Origin: Neofusicoccum parvum
Taxonomy: Eukaryota; Ascomycota; Dothideomycetes; Botryosphaeriales; Botryosphaeriaceae
Reading direction: 5' to 3'
Assembly (NCBI GenBank): GCA_020912385.1
Contig: CP087211.1
Span: forward strand, 1,736,001-1,800,000
DNA length: 64,000 nucleotides
The notes beneath the pieces are model-generated. The model was not told the origin of the DNA and made no database searches. It worked only from the letters and a program-made list of their open reading frames with translations. The position numbers and the translations under genes are program-made. Positions within the stretch are counted from its first letter, which is position 1, and every line of letters begins with the position of its first letter. Of this stretch, positions 1 to 11,039 are shown piece after piece.

Positions 1-64
1 GGAGGTACTGCAAGGTGGAGACATACAGACGCGGGCGGACGGAATGCTGACGGCATGCATGCAG

Positions 65-777
65 GCGCTAATGCAGCTGTCCTCTGCTACGACATCACGG
101 ACCCGAAGTCCTTCGAAGAAATGGGCCGCTGGCTGATCGAGCTCAAGAATAACCTGGGCGACGACATAATCTTGCACGTGGTCGGCACCAAGGTCGACAG
201 GGTGGCAGAAGACCCCTCCGCGCGGAAAGTCCCTTTCGAACGCTGCATCGCCTACGTCGCCGAGAACTTGTTCCCGCAGCAGGCGCAACAGGACAAGCAG
301 CCCACCTCGGTGCCGAAGAGCCTCTGGGGCGTTGCCGGAGTAACGGGCGGGAGCAAGGATGATAGCGGTATGGCAAGCCCGCAAAGCAACCGAAGCAGCG
401 GCTTCTGGGGGCAGGATGTTGGTTGGGACTGCTGCCACGAGATCAGCGCCAAAGATGGTGAGGGTGTCGAGGAGGTTTTCCGGGTAATCACTCGCAAGCT
501 AGTTGAACAACGGAACAAGAGTATGGAACAAGAGTTCCTGAGCTCCGGCGGCGTGACCCCTGCTGTGAACGGTGGGCCCGGTCAGGCAGGCTACTTCGAC
601 TACTCATCCTCCAGTGCGGCAGGCAGCTTCAGAGTCGGCGTGGGCGACAAGCGCAGGAGCTGGCTGGGCTTCCCAACTCCTTCTCCAGGCCTTGGCGGAC
701 CTATGCAAACTCCCGGCGGCGAGGATTGGGGTGCCGAGATTGAGAGAGTCGAGAAGAAGAGTGGTAGGTGCTGCTGA
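65..777 (+). CDS. Rab/Ypt-family small GTPase, C-terminal part (5' partial)
   Basis: The exon continues a Ras-superfamily fold from its middle. ANAAVLCYDITDPKSF is the strand after the switch regions, GTKVD is the G4 (N/TKxD) guanine-specificity motif, and HEISAKDGEGVEEVF contains the G5 SAK motif. The protein ends in a di-cysteine (GRCC), the usual double-geranylgeranylation signal of Rab proteins, so a role in vesicle traffic is expected. P-loop and switch I/II lie on earlier exons outside the window. The exon probably begins at 65, because CTGAC followed by GCAG at 61-64 looks like a branch site and acceptor; the ATG at 55 would then be intronic. A low-complexity Ser/Gly insert of about 60 residues separates the G domain from the tail, longer than in typical Rabs. 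The exact Rab subfamily is not resolved. Confidence 0.82.
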
Positions 778-2071
778 GTGTGCACCGCCCAAAGGGCTCG
801 GAGAGTAATTCAGGGCTCGCTCTGGGCGAATCGACGTGGCTTAATCATCAGCACGGTCAACGGCGGATCTTAATCCTAATCACTGGGGTCGTTGAAAAGC
901 AGGCGAGGCGGACTGCTTCTTTTATCAGCACGGTTCTCTGGTATTTTGGCTTCCTCTGATCATCGTTTCTTTTCTTGGCGGGACAGGGTTTCAGCGTTCA
1001 CCGCTTTTCCGTTATCTTCTTGTGCCTTCTTCTCTTCCCTCATCATGATTCAGTTTCCTCTTAACGGCTTTTTATTTGGGGCATGACGGTCTGCGTTGGT
1101 AATAGCGTGCATTTTCCTTGGTCAGCAGTTTGTTGTGCGCTTTCTCTTCTCGTTTTCCTTTTGATCGGTTGGCAAGGGGAGCAGGCGGCATATGGCGTTT
1201 GTCCTGATTTCGAAAGAAAGGAAAGATATTACGTCTCCCACACGGGTTGCTCGATTACGAAGGTTATATTGCAGAATGAAGATACCCAAGCGAGATTTCT
1301 CAGACTCCTGCCTTCCTTTGGGCACTTGTGACAGATAGCAATCCGCCCAAGCACACCGTCAAACGTAAGGCAACGACATGTGGGCTTTGATAGAGAACGA
1401 AGACCACAAAATTGGTTGGAACCATGTCGATTAGTCGCTCCACAGAGCGTCGCAACGGCGTATCCAATGTACTTGGACGGAAAAGCACGGCGGGAAAGAC
1501 ACTAATGGAAACCAGTTGGACCCTTCAACCCACGATGGTAATGATTTCTGGTTCCAACACCTCACCGACTAAGTGGAGTAACTGCGAAGCACCTAAGGAT
1601 CAATGGTATAACGGTGATTTCCACAGATATTTTTTTTTTGAACACCAAGGTTGATAGTCTTTTGACACAACCAAGTTAGATATTTTTCTGTTACTTCTAA
1701 CTAAGATCGTCTTTCAATACGACCAGGCTAGATGTTTTCCCAACACCGCCAACGTTAGATATCGATTTTCCTGCGTTTATCACTTGAAATTTCTTCTTGT
1801 AATCGTGGTGCACGGTACTAGCAAGTGTTCCTCAGAAGGAGTTGACTGCTCTCGTCAACATGAGTTGTTGACGAACTCTGACTTCCAATTTAACAAGGAA
1901 GAGATCTTCCAAACCTCTCCTGTCTCTTCTCCCAATCCATCCATTTGGCTTGTTACCTCGAAGTTCACCGAAGGCAATCCAAAGAGTATACACGCAAGGG
2001 TGGAGAAGGTGGTCGCCAACGCAGTCGTGCGTTCTTCTAACTCGTACTGGGATTCCACAGCCAAAAACGCC
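778..2071. other. Intergenic, no supported gene
   Basis: This is the space between the ends of the converging GTPase and EMC10 genes. It is more AT-rich than the flanking exons, with short homopolymer T runs near 1630. Reading frames up to about 200 codons exist but show no family similarity or splice logic. I see no RNA gene. Confidence 0.5.
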
Positions 2072-2721
2072 TCACTCCTTTCCACCAGCGAAAAGCTGAA
2101 GCACCACGAACAATCCAATAGCCCACCAGTACCTGCAACGAATACAGTTAGCACGAGAAGCTCCTTCAGAGCCAACAGGCCACCAAAACGAATTAGCATC
2201 ACTCACTTCTGCAAGAACGTCTTCTCCGGCTCCTCCTGGCCCGCAACCTTCCCGCTCTCGTCCAGCACGACCGGCTTGTTCAGCACGGGCGCCGGGCCCG
2301 CCTGCTTCCTCTCCACCCTCACGTCCACGACGTCCTCTTCCGCGGCGGCGCCGTCACCGCGGGGCTCGGCGCCCAGCCCGACGCCGTAGACGGCGCCGTC
2401 GCGGTCCGCGTGCAGCACCAGCGTCTTCTTGTACTCCGGGCCCAGCGCGGCGGCCGACGTCAGGATGCCGGTCCACTCGGGCTTCTGGAGGCCGACGCGG
2501 ACGAGGGCGTCGGGGTCGGAGGAGGCGGGCGAGGGGGGTTTCCAGGACACGACCGAGGCCGATGCGTTGGCGGCGTTGTAGCTGAGCTGCGCGAGGTGCT
2601 GGGGCGCGGCGGCGCCGAGCGGCCACGCGTGGATGTTGAGGGTCTTGTCGGCGAGGGCGGTGGTGACGAGGAGGAGGAGGGAGAGGGCGACGGCGAGGAG
2701 GGAGGGGGTTGCGGACGCCAT
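2072..2721 (-). CDS. EMC10: ER membrane protein complex subunit 10 (EMC10)
   Basis: Two exons, 2721-2207 and 2132-2072, give 191 aa. The EMC inserts weakly hydrophobic and tail-anchored segments into the ER membrane; EMC10 is its lumen-facing type I subunit. Visible are a signal peptide (residues 1 to about 24, ending ALA), a lumenal beta-rich domain, and the fungal EMC10 signature NKPVVLDESGKV followed by EKTFLQKYWW. The single membrane span (YWWAIGLFVVLQLFAGG) is encoded by the 61-nt last exon. The 74-nt intron has donor GTGAGT, branch GCTAAC and acceptor GCAG, and splits the Lys codon AA|G. Start ATG at 2721 was chosen because it opens the signal peptide; the longer open frame upstream is arginine/proline-rich shadow. 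Confidence 0.85.
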
Positions 2722-3521
2722 TGCGGGGGTGGAGCGGCGCGGGGGCGGGAGCGTGAGGAGCGGCGTGCTTGTGCTTGTGCTTGTCGTCCAGGTGTGCACG
2801 AGAGACAGCTGCTGGCGCTGGAGCAGGCGCGGCGCTGGCCAGCCGGAACAACGGCCGGGCCGATGGCGGTGGGCGGGTCTCGGCGGAAAGTAAGCCGAGA
2901 AGCGGCTGGCCAGTGGGCGAGCATGCCGCACTCGGAGGCGTGCGGCTGGCCTCTTGGGCGCTGAAATATGGAGTGAGCCCTGAGGCGCGAGGATGGCGGC
3001 TGCGGACTGCAGGCCTTTGACTCGTGCAACGTCAACGTGGTCCTGCCGCGCCTCTCGGCTCCGGACGAAAACTGGCATCGTGAACGACGCGCCCAATGGC
3101 GGGCGGTGGCGAGGAGAGCCGGTCAGAGCTGGCTGGGTCAATCGCATCCCGTCCGGGGGCGCGGTATCCACAATTCGGCTGTGGAGGGACCTTGAGCTTC
3201 TGGAGCTAGGCAGGGTATGAAGTCATTCGTGCAGCTCCCCGGCGATCGTGAGATTTGAAGAGCTAGGAGGCCGCTTCTCAACAGCTTCTGCCGCCCCTCC
3301 CCCGCGAAACTCTCTTCTCCTGCCTGTCTCACATCGCCTCTGGAGCTCGTCCTCACGCAATTGAATCCATTCCTCGCGCTCTTCTCGTCCTCTGCACACC
3401 CATAGCTACCCCGCGTCAGGCTCTGTTTCGCTGCGAGCCCAAGACAACCCTCGCCAGCCCCCGCGCTCAACACACCGCACTTCGATCGTGAGAGCGGCTG
3501 AAGCAGCCATTGTCGCCCACC
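2722..3521. other. Divergent promoter region EMC10 / FGGY kinase
   Basis: Eight hundred bases between two divergent starts, with a pyrimidine-rich stretch at 3290-3480 just upstream of the kinase ATG, typical of fungal housekeeping promoters and 5' leaders. No additional gene is supported. Confidence 0.5.
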
Positions 3522-5473
3522 ATGACTTCCCTTCCTTACAGAGCTCCGCCCTCGCGGAAGCAGTCGCGCCAGATGTCCACTGACCCGCGCAACGAGCTGC
3601 ACCCGCACGTCGATCACTACATCGGCGTCGATGTCGGCACCGGCTCCGCGCGTGCCTGTATCATGAACGACCACGGCGACATTGTCGGCCTTGCGTCTGA
3701 GAACATTGGCCTCTGGCAGCCCCAGACCGGCTACTACGTAAGCTCTCCCGGCTTGCAGCCCCAGTTCCGTGGCCGCTGACACGCAGGTGCAGGAGCAATC
3801 CACCACCGACATCTGGCGATGCATTTGCTCGTCCATCCGCCGTGCTCTGGACCAGCACAACATCGACGCCTCCACCGTCCGCGGCGTGGGCTTCGATGCC
3901 ACCTGCTCGCTCGCCGTCTTCAATTCCGAGACGGACGAGCCGGTGTGCGTCACCGGGCCCAATTTCGACAACCAGGACGGCAACGAACGTAACGTCGTGC
4001 TGTGGCTGGACCACCGCCCCGTCGATGAGACCGTCAAGATTAACAACACCAAGCACAATCTCCTCCGCTATGTCGGCGGCAAGATGTCCATTGAAATGGA
4101 AATTCCCAAGGTCCTTTGGCTCAAGAACAACATGCCCAAGGAGCTGTTCGACAAGTGCAAGTTCTACGACTTGACCGATGCTCTTACCCACATGGCCACT
4201 GGCAACGAGACTCGCAGCTTCTGCAGTGTTGTCTGCAAGCAGGGCTTCGTTCCTGTTGGCGTGGATGGCAGTGTCAAGGGCTGGCAGGAGGATTTCCTCA
4301 AGGAGATTGGCCTTGAGGACCTGTGCGAAGACAACTTCAAGCGCATGGGTGGTGTCAATGGGGTGGTCCGCCTTCACCCTCCTGAGTCTTGTGCAGCTTA
4401 AGGGCTAACCTTGTTTGCAGAACGGAGAATACTCAACTGCTGGAGAGCTTGTTGGCCTGCTGAGCGAGAAGGCTGCGCAGGACATGGGACTTCCCGCTGG
4501 TATCGCAATTGGCAGCGGCGTCATCGATGCCTACGCTGGCTGGATTGGTACCGTTGGTGCCAAGGTCAAGCTCAGCGACGACGAGCTCAACGCCGACGCC
4601 CCCAAGAACGACGTCTCCCAGGCGTTCACTCGCCTGGCCGCCGTTGCCGGTACCTCCACCTGCCACTTGGCCATGTCCCCTAACCCGGTCTTCGTGCCTG
4701 GTGTTTGGGGCCCATACCGTGACGTTCTGCTTCCCGACTACTGGATGGCAGAAGGTGGACAGAGCGCAACTGGCGAACTGCTCAAACACATGATCGAGAC
4801 CCACCCCGCGTTCAACGAGGCCATGTCGGTAGCTGAGACTTTCAACACCAACATTTACGACTACCTCAACGAGCATCTCCGCGAGATGGCGGAGAACCAG
4901 AAGGCGCCGTACATCAGCTGGCTGGGCAGGCACTTCTTCTTCTACGGTGACCTGTTCGGCAACCGTTCCCCGATCGCCGACCCGAACATGAAGGGCGCAA
5001 TCATCGGTCTGAGCAGCGACAAGTCGCTGGACTCTCTCGCGCTGCAGTACCTCGGAACCATGGAGTTCATCGCTCTGCAGACGCACCAGATCGTGACGGC
5101 CATGAACGAGGCCGGCCACCAGATCTCGTCCATCTTCATGTCCGGCTCGCAGTGCCAGAACGAAATTCTGATGCACCTGATCGCTGCGGCTTGCGATATG
5201 CCCGTCCTGATCCCTCGCTACGTCCACGCCGCTGTCGTGCACGGTGCGGCCATGCTGGGTGCCAAGGCCGCGTCGACTGAGAAGGATGGCAAGAGCACGC
5301 CGCTGTGGGAGATCATGGACCGCTACAGCAAGCCCGGCAAGGCAGTCAAGCCGACCAAGAACGAGGGTGAGAAGAAGCTGCTCGCGACCAAGTACAAGGT
5401 CTTCCTCGAGCAGGTCGAGAACCAGCAGCGCTACAGGCAGCTGATCGATGAGACCATTGCGGGCTCCTCTTAA
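3522..5473 (+). CDS. FGGY-family carbohydrate kinase (D-ribulokinase/YDR109C-like)
   Basis: Three exons (3522-3737, 3787-4362, 4421-5473) give about 614 aa. FGGY kinases phosphorylate sugars such as D-ribulose or xylulose with ATP. Residues 35-44 (GVDVGTGSAR) are the N-terminal phosphate-binding loop of the actin-like ATPase fold; WLDHR and the GSGVIDAYAGW segment match the ribulokinase-type branch (yeast Ydr109c, human FGGY). Length fits that branch rather than the shorter xylulokinases. Intron 1 (GTAAGC, branch GCTGAC, acceptor GCAG) joins TGYY to VQEQ. Intron 2 ends at 4420 with branch GCTAAC; its donor is either 4363 (GTGGTC) or 4366, a one-Val ambiguity. The ATG sits in CCCACCATGA. D-ribulose as substrate is inferred from family only. 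Confidence 0.87.
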
Positions 5474-6112
5474 GCAGACTCTTACGACGAACAATCTTGT
5501 TGATTTGGCGTGTCTGTACAAGGCGTACAAGACAGGTTTTCGGGTATGACTGACCAAAAATTTCTTTATGATTGACGGAACAAGGACTCTAGAGCGATAG
5601 AATGTCCTACAATGAATATTCTCCTAGGGTAGTATGAGACCTTGTGCTGGTGAACTGCTTGTGATGCTCCGTCATGGCCTCGGGAATGTCCCTTACGCTA
5701 ATCTGCTAATCCGTAGCTCTCCAGCAATTTCTCCCCTTCTCCCCTTGCCTGACGCATCTTCCATCTGATTGAGAACATGCTTGCTTCACCGCATACCCTC
5801 CGACGTCATTGAAGAGTGCCAGCCAGCATGACTCAAGCAGGAATTGCGGTTATTCACCTGGTCGCCCGAAACTGGCTCCCAGTAGGCCTGTGGGGAGCTC
5901 TTCGAGCGATGACGAAATGGCAGCAATCGATAAGGAATTGATCAGAAGGACGACCGTGCGTGCAACGAACAACCCCCAGATCGGGCCGAGCGGCGAGCAA
6001 ATCCCGACGACCTTCACGACTTCTCGCGCGTCCGTGTGGCTGGGGAAAAGCTGTCCACGCTTGCTCTCGCAACCACCTCCACAGTCCAGCGCCCCCACAC
6101 CCACCTGCCCCA
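5474..6112. other. Intergenic spacer
   Basis: This 3' flank of the kinase gene and promoter of MGM101 contains no supported gene or RNA. An open frame continues upstream from MGM101 to 5960 but has no ATG before 6113. Confidence 0.5.
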
Positions 6113-7057
6113 ATGAGTGCGATTCACACCCGGCACGCCGGCGCATGCCTGCGCCGCTGTCTCAATGCCCCGCGCCTCTTCTCGCCGCACGCCCCCAGCC
6201 GGCACGCGTACGCCACCGCGTCGACAGCTCGCAGCAGCACGAGCACCGCGCCCAGACGCGTCGTCCGCGCCGCCAGCACCACCACCTCCTCCTCCACTGT
6301 AGCCCGCAGCACCCCATCTTCCTCCTCCGCCGCGCGCCGCACCACGCCATCCGTAACGAACGACGGCATCCCACCCACCACCGTCCGCAACGCCGCCGCC
6401 GCACCCCGAGTCGCAACCCCGTCCACCGTCCCCTCCCCTTCCTCTTCCTCCACACAGCCCATCCGCGACCTCGAAGAAGGTCTCTCCGACAAACCGCTCG
6501 ACCTCGACCCGCAAGAAGGCACGACCGACTGGTCGCGCTCCTTCCACGGGCTCTCGTCGACGCCCTTCTCGGACGCGGCGGCGGCGGCGCTGCTGGAGCC
6601 GCTCAACCCGGACGACATCGAGATCAAGCCGGACGGCATCATCTACTTGCCGGAGATCAAGTACCGGCGCATCCTCAACCGGGCGTTCGGGCCGGGCGGG
6701 TGGGGGCTGGCGCCGCGCGGCGAGACGATGGTGACGGGCAAGACGGTGACGCGCGAGTACGGGCTGGTGGCCGGCGGCCGGCTGGTCAGCGTCGCGCGCG
6801 GCGAGCAGCAGTACTTCGACAGCGAGGGCATCCCCACCGCCACCGAGGGCTGCAAGAGCAACGCGCTGATGCGCTGCTGCAAGGACCTGGGCGTCGCGAG
6901 CGAGCTGTGGGATCCGCGCTTCATCCGGAAGTTCAACAAGGAGTACGCCAAGAAGGTGTGGGTCGAGCATGTGGTGACGAAGAAGAAGAAGCAGATTACC
7001 GTGCGCAAGGACGACGAGGTGCCGTATCCGTGGAAGGAGAGCAAGTTTGCCGGTTGA
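6113..7057 (+). CDS. MGM101: Mitochondrial genome maintenance protein Mgm101
   Basis: One exon, 314 aa. Mgm101 is a Rad52-related single-strand annealing protein of mitochondrial nucleoids needed to keep mtDNA. The first half is a Ser/Thr/Ala/Arg-rich, acid-poor leader, as expected for mitochondrial import. The conserved core begins about residue 130 and includes [20 protein letters not shown], then [20 protein letters not shown] and [18 protein letters not shown] with the conserved vicinal cysteines, and ends in a basic [10 protein letters not shown] and PWKESKFAG tail. ATG at 6113 (CCCAATGAG) was chosen as the first Met of the frame, upstream of the leader. No intron is needed. Confidence 0.92.
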   Translation: MSAIHTRHAGACLRRCLNAPRLFSPHAPSRHAYATASTARSSTSTAPRRVVRAASTTTSSSTVARSTPSSSSAARRTTPSVTNDGIPPTTVRNAAAAPRVATPSTVPSPSSSSTQPIRDLEEGLSDKPLDLDPQEGTTDWSRSFHGLSSTPFSDAAAAALLEPLNPDDIEIKPDGIIYLPEIKYRRILNRAFGPGGWGLAPRGETMVTGKTVTREYGLVAGGRLVSVARGEQQYFDSEGIPTATEGCKSNALMRCCKDLGVASELWDPRFIRKFNKEYAKKVWVEHVVTKKKKQITVRKDDEVPYPWKESKFAG

Positions 7058-7875
7058 GCTGGAATGGCGTCGACTAGGGACGGTAGATGGGAGGGAAGGC
7101 ACTTTGCGTGCGTTCGTGTACTGGAGGGAGACATACTAGGATCACGGATCTTAGAGAACGAGGAGATATCCAAGGTGAGGGTTTGTGTGCATATGTCCCT
7201 TCAAGACGGATGCAGTTCGGTCGAGCAGACGTGGTTTTGATGCTCGGCAATTTTTTGTATGATAGAACAGCCCGATGAGGGCGAAGGAATCACCACAGGC
7301 AAAGTAGATCAAGCAGTGCGATGGCGAAAAGAAACAAGAAAGCCCCTCCACCTCATTATTGGGCCAAGGCAAGTGAAAGCATGAACGATCTTTGGTTGTC
7401 CACCTACCTAGCTGTAGATATTAAAATATCTTCAGTCACCCACCATCTTTAGATCTTCGAATATCTTAGGGCGGCCACCAACCTATAGATTGTCATCTCG
7501 TAAATCAAAGGCTTACGGCATGCTCTCTAGGCAGCACTGCCCGCAGTCCTCTTGTTTTGCCACTATCTTTCATTAGCATAGCCTCTCCCTCACCCCTCAC
7601 GCGAAGCCCCACGCCTGATGCCTCATCATCTGAAATGCTTTTTGATTGCGGATAGCTACGTTGGTCGCGAGACCCGTAATGTTTTAGATTTTCCGCCTCC
7701 TAGTTTCAGTCTCTGGGAGAGCAAGAAAAAAGCTAACCACCTCTAGCATGTTTAATTCAGCGTGACCACCATCAGCAGAGATAGATGGTCTCAAGTATAA
7801 GCAAATAATCCCAAACGCCCGAGTGTCCCTACATGAAGTGGTCTAAGCAATAACAGGGTGTACTGTCTCTCTTTC
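7058..7875. other. Intergenic, converging gene ends
   Basis: This AT-rich stretch lies between the 3' ends of MGM101 and the convergent Yop1-like gene. It carries short A/T-rich near-palindromes such as GATATTAAAATATC near 7417. No gene is supported. Confidence 0.5.
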
Positions 7876-9079
7876 TTAGTACGCCAGGTCATTGCTCGTC
7901 GCTCTTCCCCTGTCCTCGCGAGAAGGCGTGCGCGACCTCGATGGCGGCTGCGGCGACAGGCGTCCTTCCTGTTGCTGGCCACCAGCGCCCCACTGCCACG
8001 GCATCCATCCGCCGCTGGTGGTCCTACGGCCGCCCTGGCGGGCAGGACCGCCGGGTCCCTCCAGCGCCTCGTCGTATTCAACGCGGTCGAACTCCAGCTC
8101 GCTCTTGCTTTTGGTGAGGCCATCGCCGCGCCTCTCCCTGGAGGGGTCCCTCGAGGGATTGTTGTTGTTGGCGGCCTCACGGTCGAAGGCATTGATGAGG
8201 GTCTGCAGGCGGTCACGCTGGTTCGCAATGTAGTTGGCACGATCCTCGGGGCGGCCGCGCGCGATCTCCTCCGGGATGAGGGTGCCGCTGGCGGAGAGGG
8301 CGGCGGCGGCGTCGTCGCGCGAGCTGCCCTGCTTCTGCCACTGCGCCGCTCCCTGCAGCGCGCCCGACACGAGCCCGTAGAAATCGCCGGCCGGCGCAGC
8401 AAGACCCTGGGTCGCCGACGGCAGGTTGAAGCGCGACAGCAGGTTCTGTGCGTAGGTGGCGCCCTGGCCGGCGCGGCTCTGGGGCGGGGCGGGCTGGGTC
8501 GGTTGCATGCCGAGCACGTTGACCTTGACAAACTCGATGGCCTGGTTGAGGTACTCCAGGCCGATGCGCTTGCCGTTCTCGTGGGCGTCGCTGATAAAGC
8601 GCTCGATCTCATGCTCGTGCTGCGACAGGAAAGGGTGCACGTGCGTCTGGTACAGATATGGGGCCCCCTGGACCAGGTACAGGTAGGCGCCGAAGCGCAT
8701 CCACGCGTAGAAGGGCACCCAGTCAACCGCCCACGCGAACCAGTATTCGGCGGTCTGGGCGATGGTGAAGCACACCCAGAACATCAGCCATGGCGTCAGC
8801 TGCTGGGGGTCGCCGGTGCGCAGCGCTTTGTACGACGCGAAGATGGGGAAGAGCGTGGTGAGCCCCGTGCTGCGGGACAGTGTTAGCAGGGCGTGGCGCG
8901 AGGGAAAGAGTTTTCTCGAGTCTCTGCGGGCGTGTTGCGAGCTCTGTGCCGGCTTCCGGCGCTGAAGCCTGAGCTCCAGGCGGACGGCGGAAGCTGGGGG
9001 AAGCAGGCCGGGCGGCCGGGGCGGACGGAGCTACGTACGTGAGGAGGTTGGGGACGATGTTGAAGATGCCGAAAAACAT
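7876..9079 (-). CDS. TB2/DP1/HVA22 (Yop1/REEP) family ER-shaping protein
   Basis: Two exons, 9079-9039 and 8869-7876, give 344 aa. Yop1/REEP proteins form wedge-like membrane hairpins that curve tubular ER. The N-terminus FFGIFNIVPNLLT joins across a 169-nt intron (donor GTACGT, branch TGCTAAC, acceptor CGCAG) to TGLTTLFPIFASYKAL, matching the family's YPAYxSxKAL core. The second hairpin FWVCFTIAQTAEYWF and WVPFYAWMRFGAYLYL follow, then the QGAPYLYQTHVHPFL signature. Canonical Yop1 is about 170-180 aa; the extra about 190 residues here are hydrophilic, Arg/Ser-rich and poorly conserved, so this is a long-tailed paralog rather than Yop1 itself. Confidence 0.82.
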
Positions 9080-10004
9080 GGCTACGGCGGGCGCCAGGCG
9101 CGAAGGTCGGACAGGCAGGAGAAGGTGCAGAGGCGTGGGAGCGTCGTGGTGAAAGAAAGCAGCTCGGATGGTGCTCAGGCGGCACTGCCCACTGGCGCGC
9201 CCCGCAGTGCGCCGCGGTGAGCTACCCTAGCTCCGCCTTTATCGGCCCTATCGGCGCGGGAGGGGCTTGCCCAGCCGTCTAACCGCGCCCGGAAGCCCGC
9301 AGCTATTTTTGCCTGCGGGCAGGCACCAGCAGCGTCGCCATCCACGGCTGACGACATGCCGCCTGCGGCTCCCGCCCGGAGCCCGGCGGTCAGAGAACCT
9401 CGACCCTCACGTTACCCCGTCACAAGGTCGGGCGTGCGCCCGTGGCGTCGTATTCTTCCATGCTCGCGACGCCCGCCAGCCAGCCGATGCAAAGCGCCGT
9501 CGCCGCCGGCAGGGGCCTGGCTGCCTGTCTCAAGTAGATGCATGCCGCGGGGCCGCTGCCGGTGAGCGGCCTGCCAGCGGTGTGCGTCCGTGCAGACATG
9601 AGTTTGCTCGTCTTGAGGTCGGCATGCCAGCAGCACTCCGCGCTGGCGACAAGCCCGTAGGGCTGCGTGGCTGGGGAACGGTGTGCGCCACAGAGCCGTG
9701 GACCACTCCAGCTGTCAGTGCCAGACTGGGCCCGTCTGCCGTGGAGATCCCTGGATTGCCCGACCTCCACGTCACAGCCGGCGCGCAGATCCAGCCTCTA
9801 CAACTGCCCGACTCGTGTGAGCGTCTGTCCACATCAGCATTCCCAGCTGTGTAGAGCCCGCCGTCGTTTCTCGCGTGCTTTTCGCCGTGTATTTATCATT
9901 GTCTCCTACTGCGTCTCGCAAGCATTCTGCATCTGGCAAGCGTTTGCATTGCATCACCGTCCACATCTCTAATTCGCCCGTGCAAAAAGCATAAACCACC
10001 CAGA
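9080..10004. other. Divergent promoter region, GC-rich
   Basis: This lies between the divergent Yop1-like and TANGO2 genes. Open frames (for example 9267-9854) are GC-driven shadows without family similarity. No gene is supported. Confidence 0.5.
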
Positions 10005-11039
10005 ATGTGCATCGCCATCATCACCACCGCCCACCCGCGGTATCCATTTATTCTCCTCAACAACCGAGATGTGCGCTCCCCCACACTTGCCCCCCCCGAT
10101 CCGCCGAGCCGTCGACTGACTCTGCCCCAGGAGTATCTCCACCGCCCCACCGCGCCAGCGCAGTGGTGGGCAGAGCCGCAATCCAATGTCTTGGGCGGCT
10201 TCGACCTGCACCGGCCCGTCCACGGCACCTGGCTGGGCATGACGCGCCAGGGCCGCATCGCCGTGCTGACCAACTTCCGTGAGGAGGGCGCCGCCGTCAT
10301 CCAGGACGAGCGCAGCCGCGGCGCCATCCCCATCGCCTGGCTCAACACCGATCCCGAGGCCAACGAGAGCACCACGCAGTTCGCCCAGCGCCTCGTCGAC
10401 GACGGCGAGCTCAAGCACGTCGGAGGCTTCAGCATGCTGTACGGCCGCCTCCAGGACGTCGTGAAAAGGAACGGCGCCGACCCCAACGCCGGCCAAGGTC
10501 TCGCCGTCATCTCCAACCGCACGCCCTCCGCCAGCGGCCTCATCTGGCTCGGCGGCTCGCCCGACGAGACGCACGCCCTCAGCAACTCGCACTACGGCGA
10601 CAACTCGTGGCCGAAGATCGTGCAGGGCGAGGCCGCGCTGCGCGACGCCGTCGGCGCCAGCGCCGCAGCCGACGAGCCGCTGGACGCGCTGCTGGGCCGC
10701 CTGTTTGGCGTGCTGAGTGCCGACACGATGCCGCGCCAGCGCAACGGCGAGGACTGGGACGTCTACCTGCGTCAGCTGCGCAACAGCATCTTCATCCCCG
10801 GCATCGGCCACGACGAGGAGATGCGGCACAAGCCGGCCGACGCGGTGGCGGCCGCCACAGGTGTCGAGGCTGTGAGCGCTACGAGTGGCATCTACGGCAC
10901 GCAGAAGCAGACGGTCGTGCTGGTGGATCGGGAGGGGAAGGCCACGTTCGTTGAGAGGACGCTGTACGACGGGGAAGGAAGGCCTGTTGAGAAGGGGAAA
11001 GGAGATAGGAGGTTTGACTTTCAGGTTGAGGGCTGGTAA
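10005..11039 (+). CDS. TANGO2 / NRDE-family protein
   Basis: One exon, 344 aa. TANGO2 proteins (DUF833) are implicated in Golgi organisation, mitochondrial lipid metabolism and heme trafficking; the biochemical reaction is not settled. The N-terminus MCIAIITTAHPRYPFILLNN followed by RDV is the family hallmark (MC...NRDE-like). Other conserved blocks are HGTWLGMTRQGRIAVLTNFRE, ISNRTP, LSNSHY and SIFIPG with GIYGTQKQTVVLVDREG near the C-terminus. The NRDE tetrad reads NRDV here. Length is normal for fungi. The start is the family-conserved Met-Cys at 10005. Confidence 0.9.
   Translation: MCIAIITTAHPRYPFILLNNRDVRSPTLAPPDPPSRRLTLPQEYLHRPTAPAQWWAEPQSNVLGGFDLHRPVHGTWLGMTRQGRIAVLTNFREEGAAVIQDERSRGAIPIAWLNTDPEANESTTQFAQRLVDDGELKHVGGFSMLYGRLQDVVKRNGADPNAGQGLAVISNRTPSASGLIWLGGSPDETHALSNSHYGDNSWPKIVQGEAALRDAVGASAAADEPLDALLGRLFGVLSADTMPRQRNGEDWDVYLRQLRNSIFIPGIGHDEEMRHKPADAVAAATGVEAVSATSGIYGTQKQTVVLVDREGKATFVERTLYDGEGRPVEKGKGDRRFDFQVEGW

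Noticed and set aside
2722..3171. N-terminal extension of the EMC10 frame
   Set aside because: The signal peptide begins at the Met at 2721; upstream residues are Arg/Pro-rich and unlike the family.
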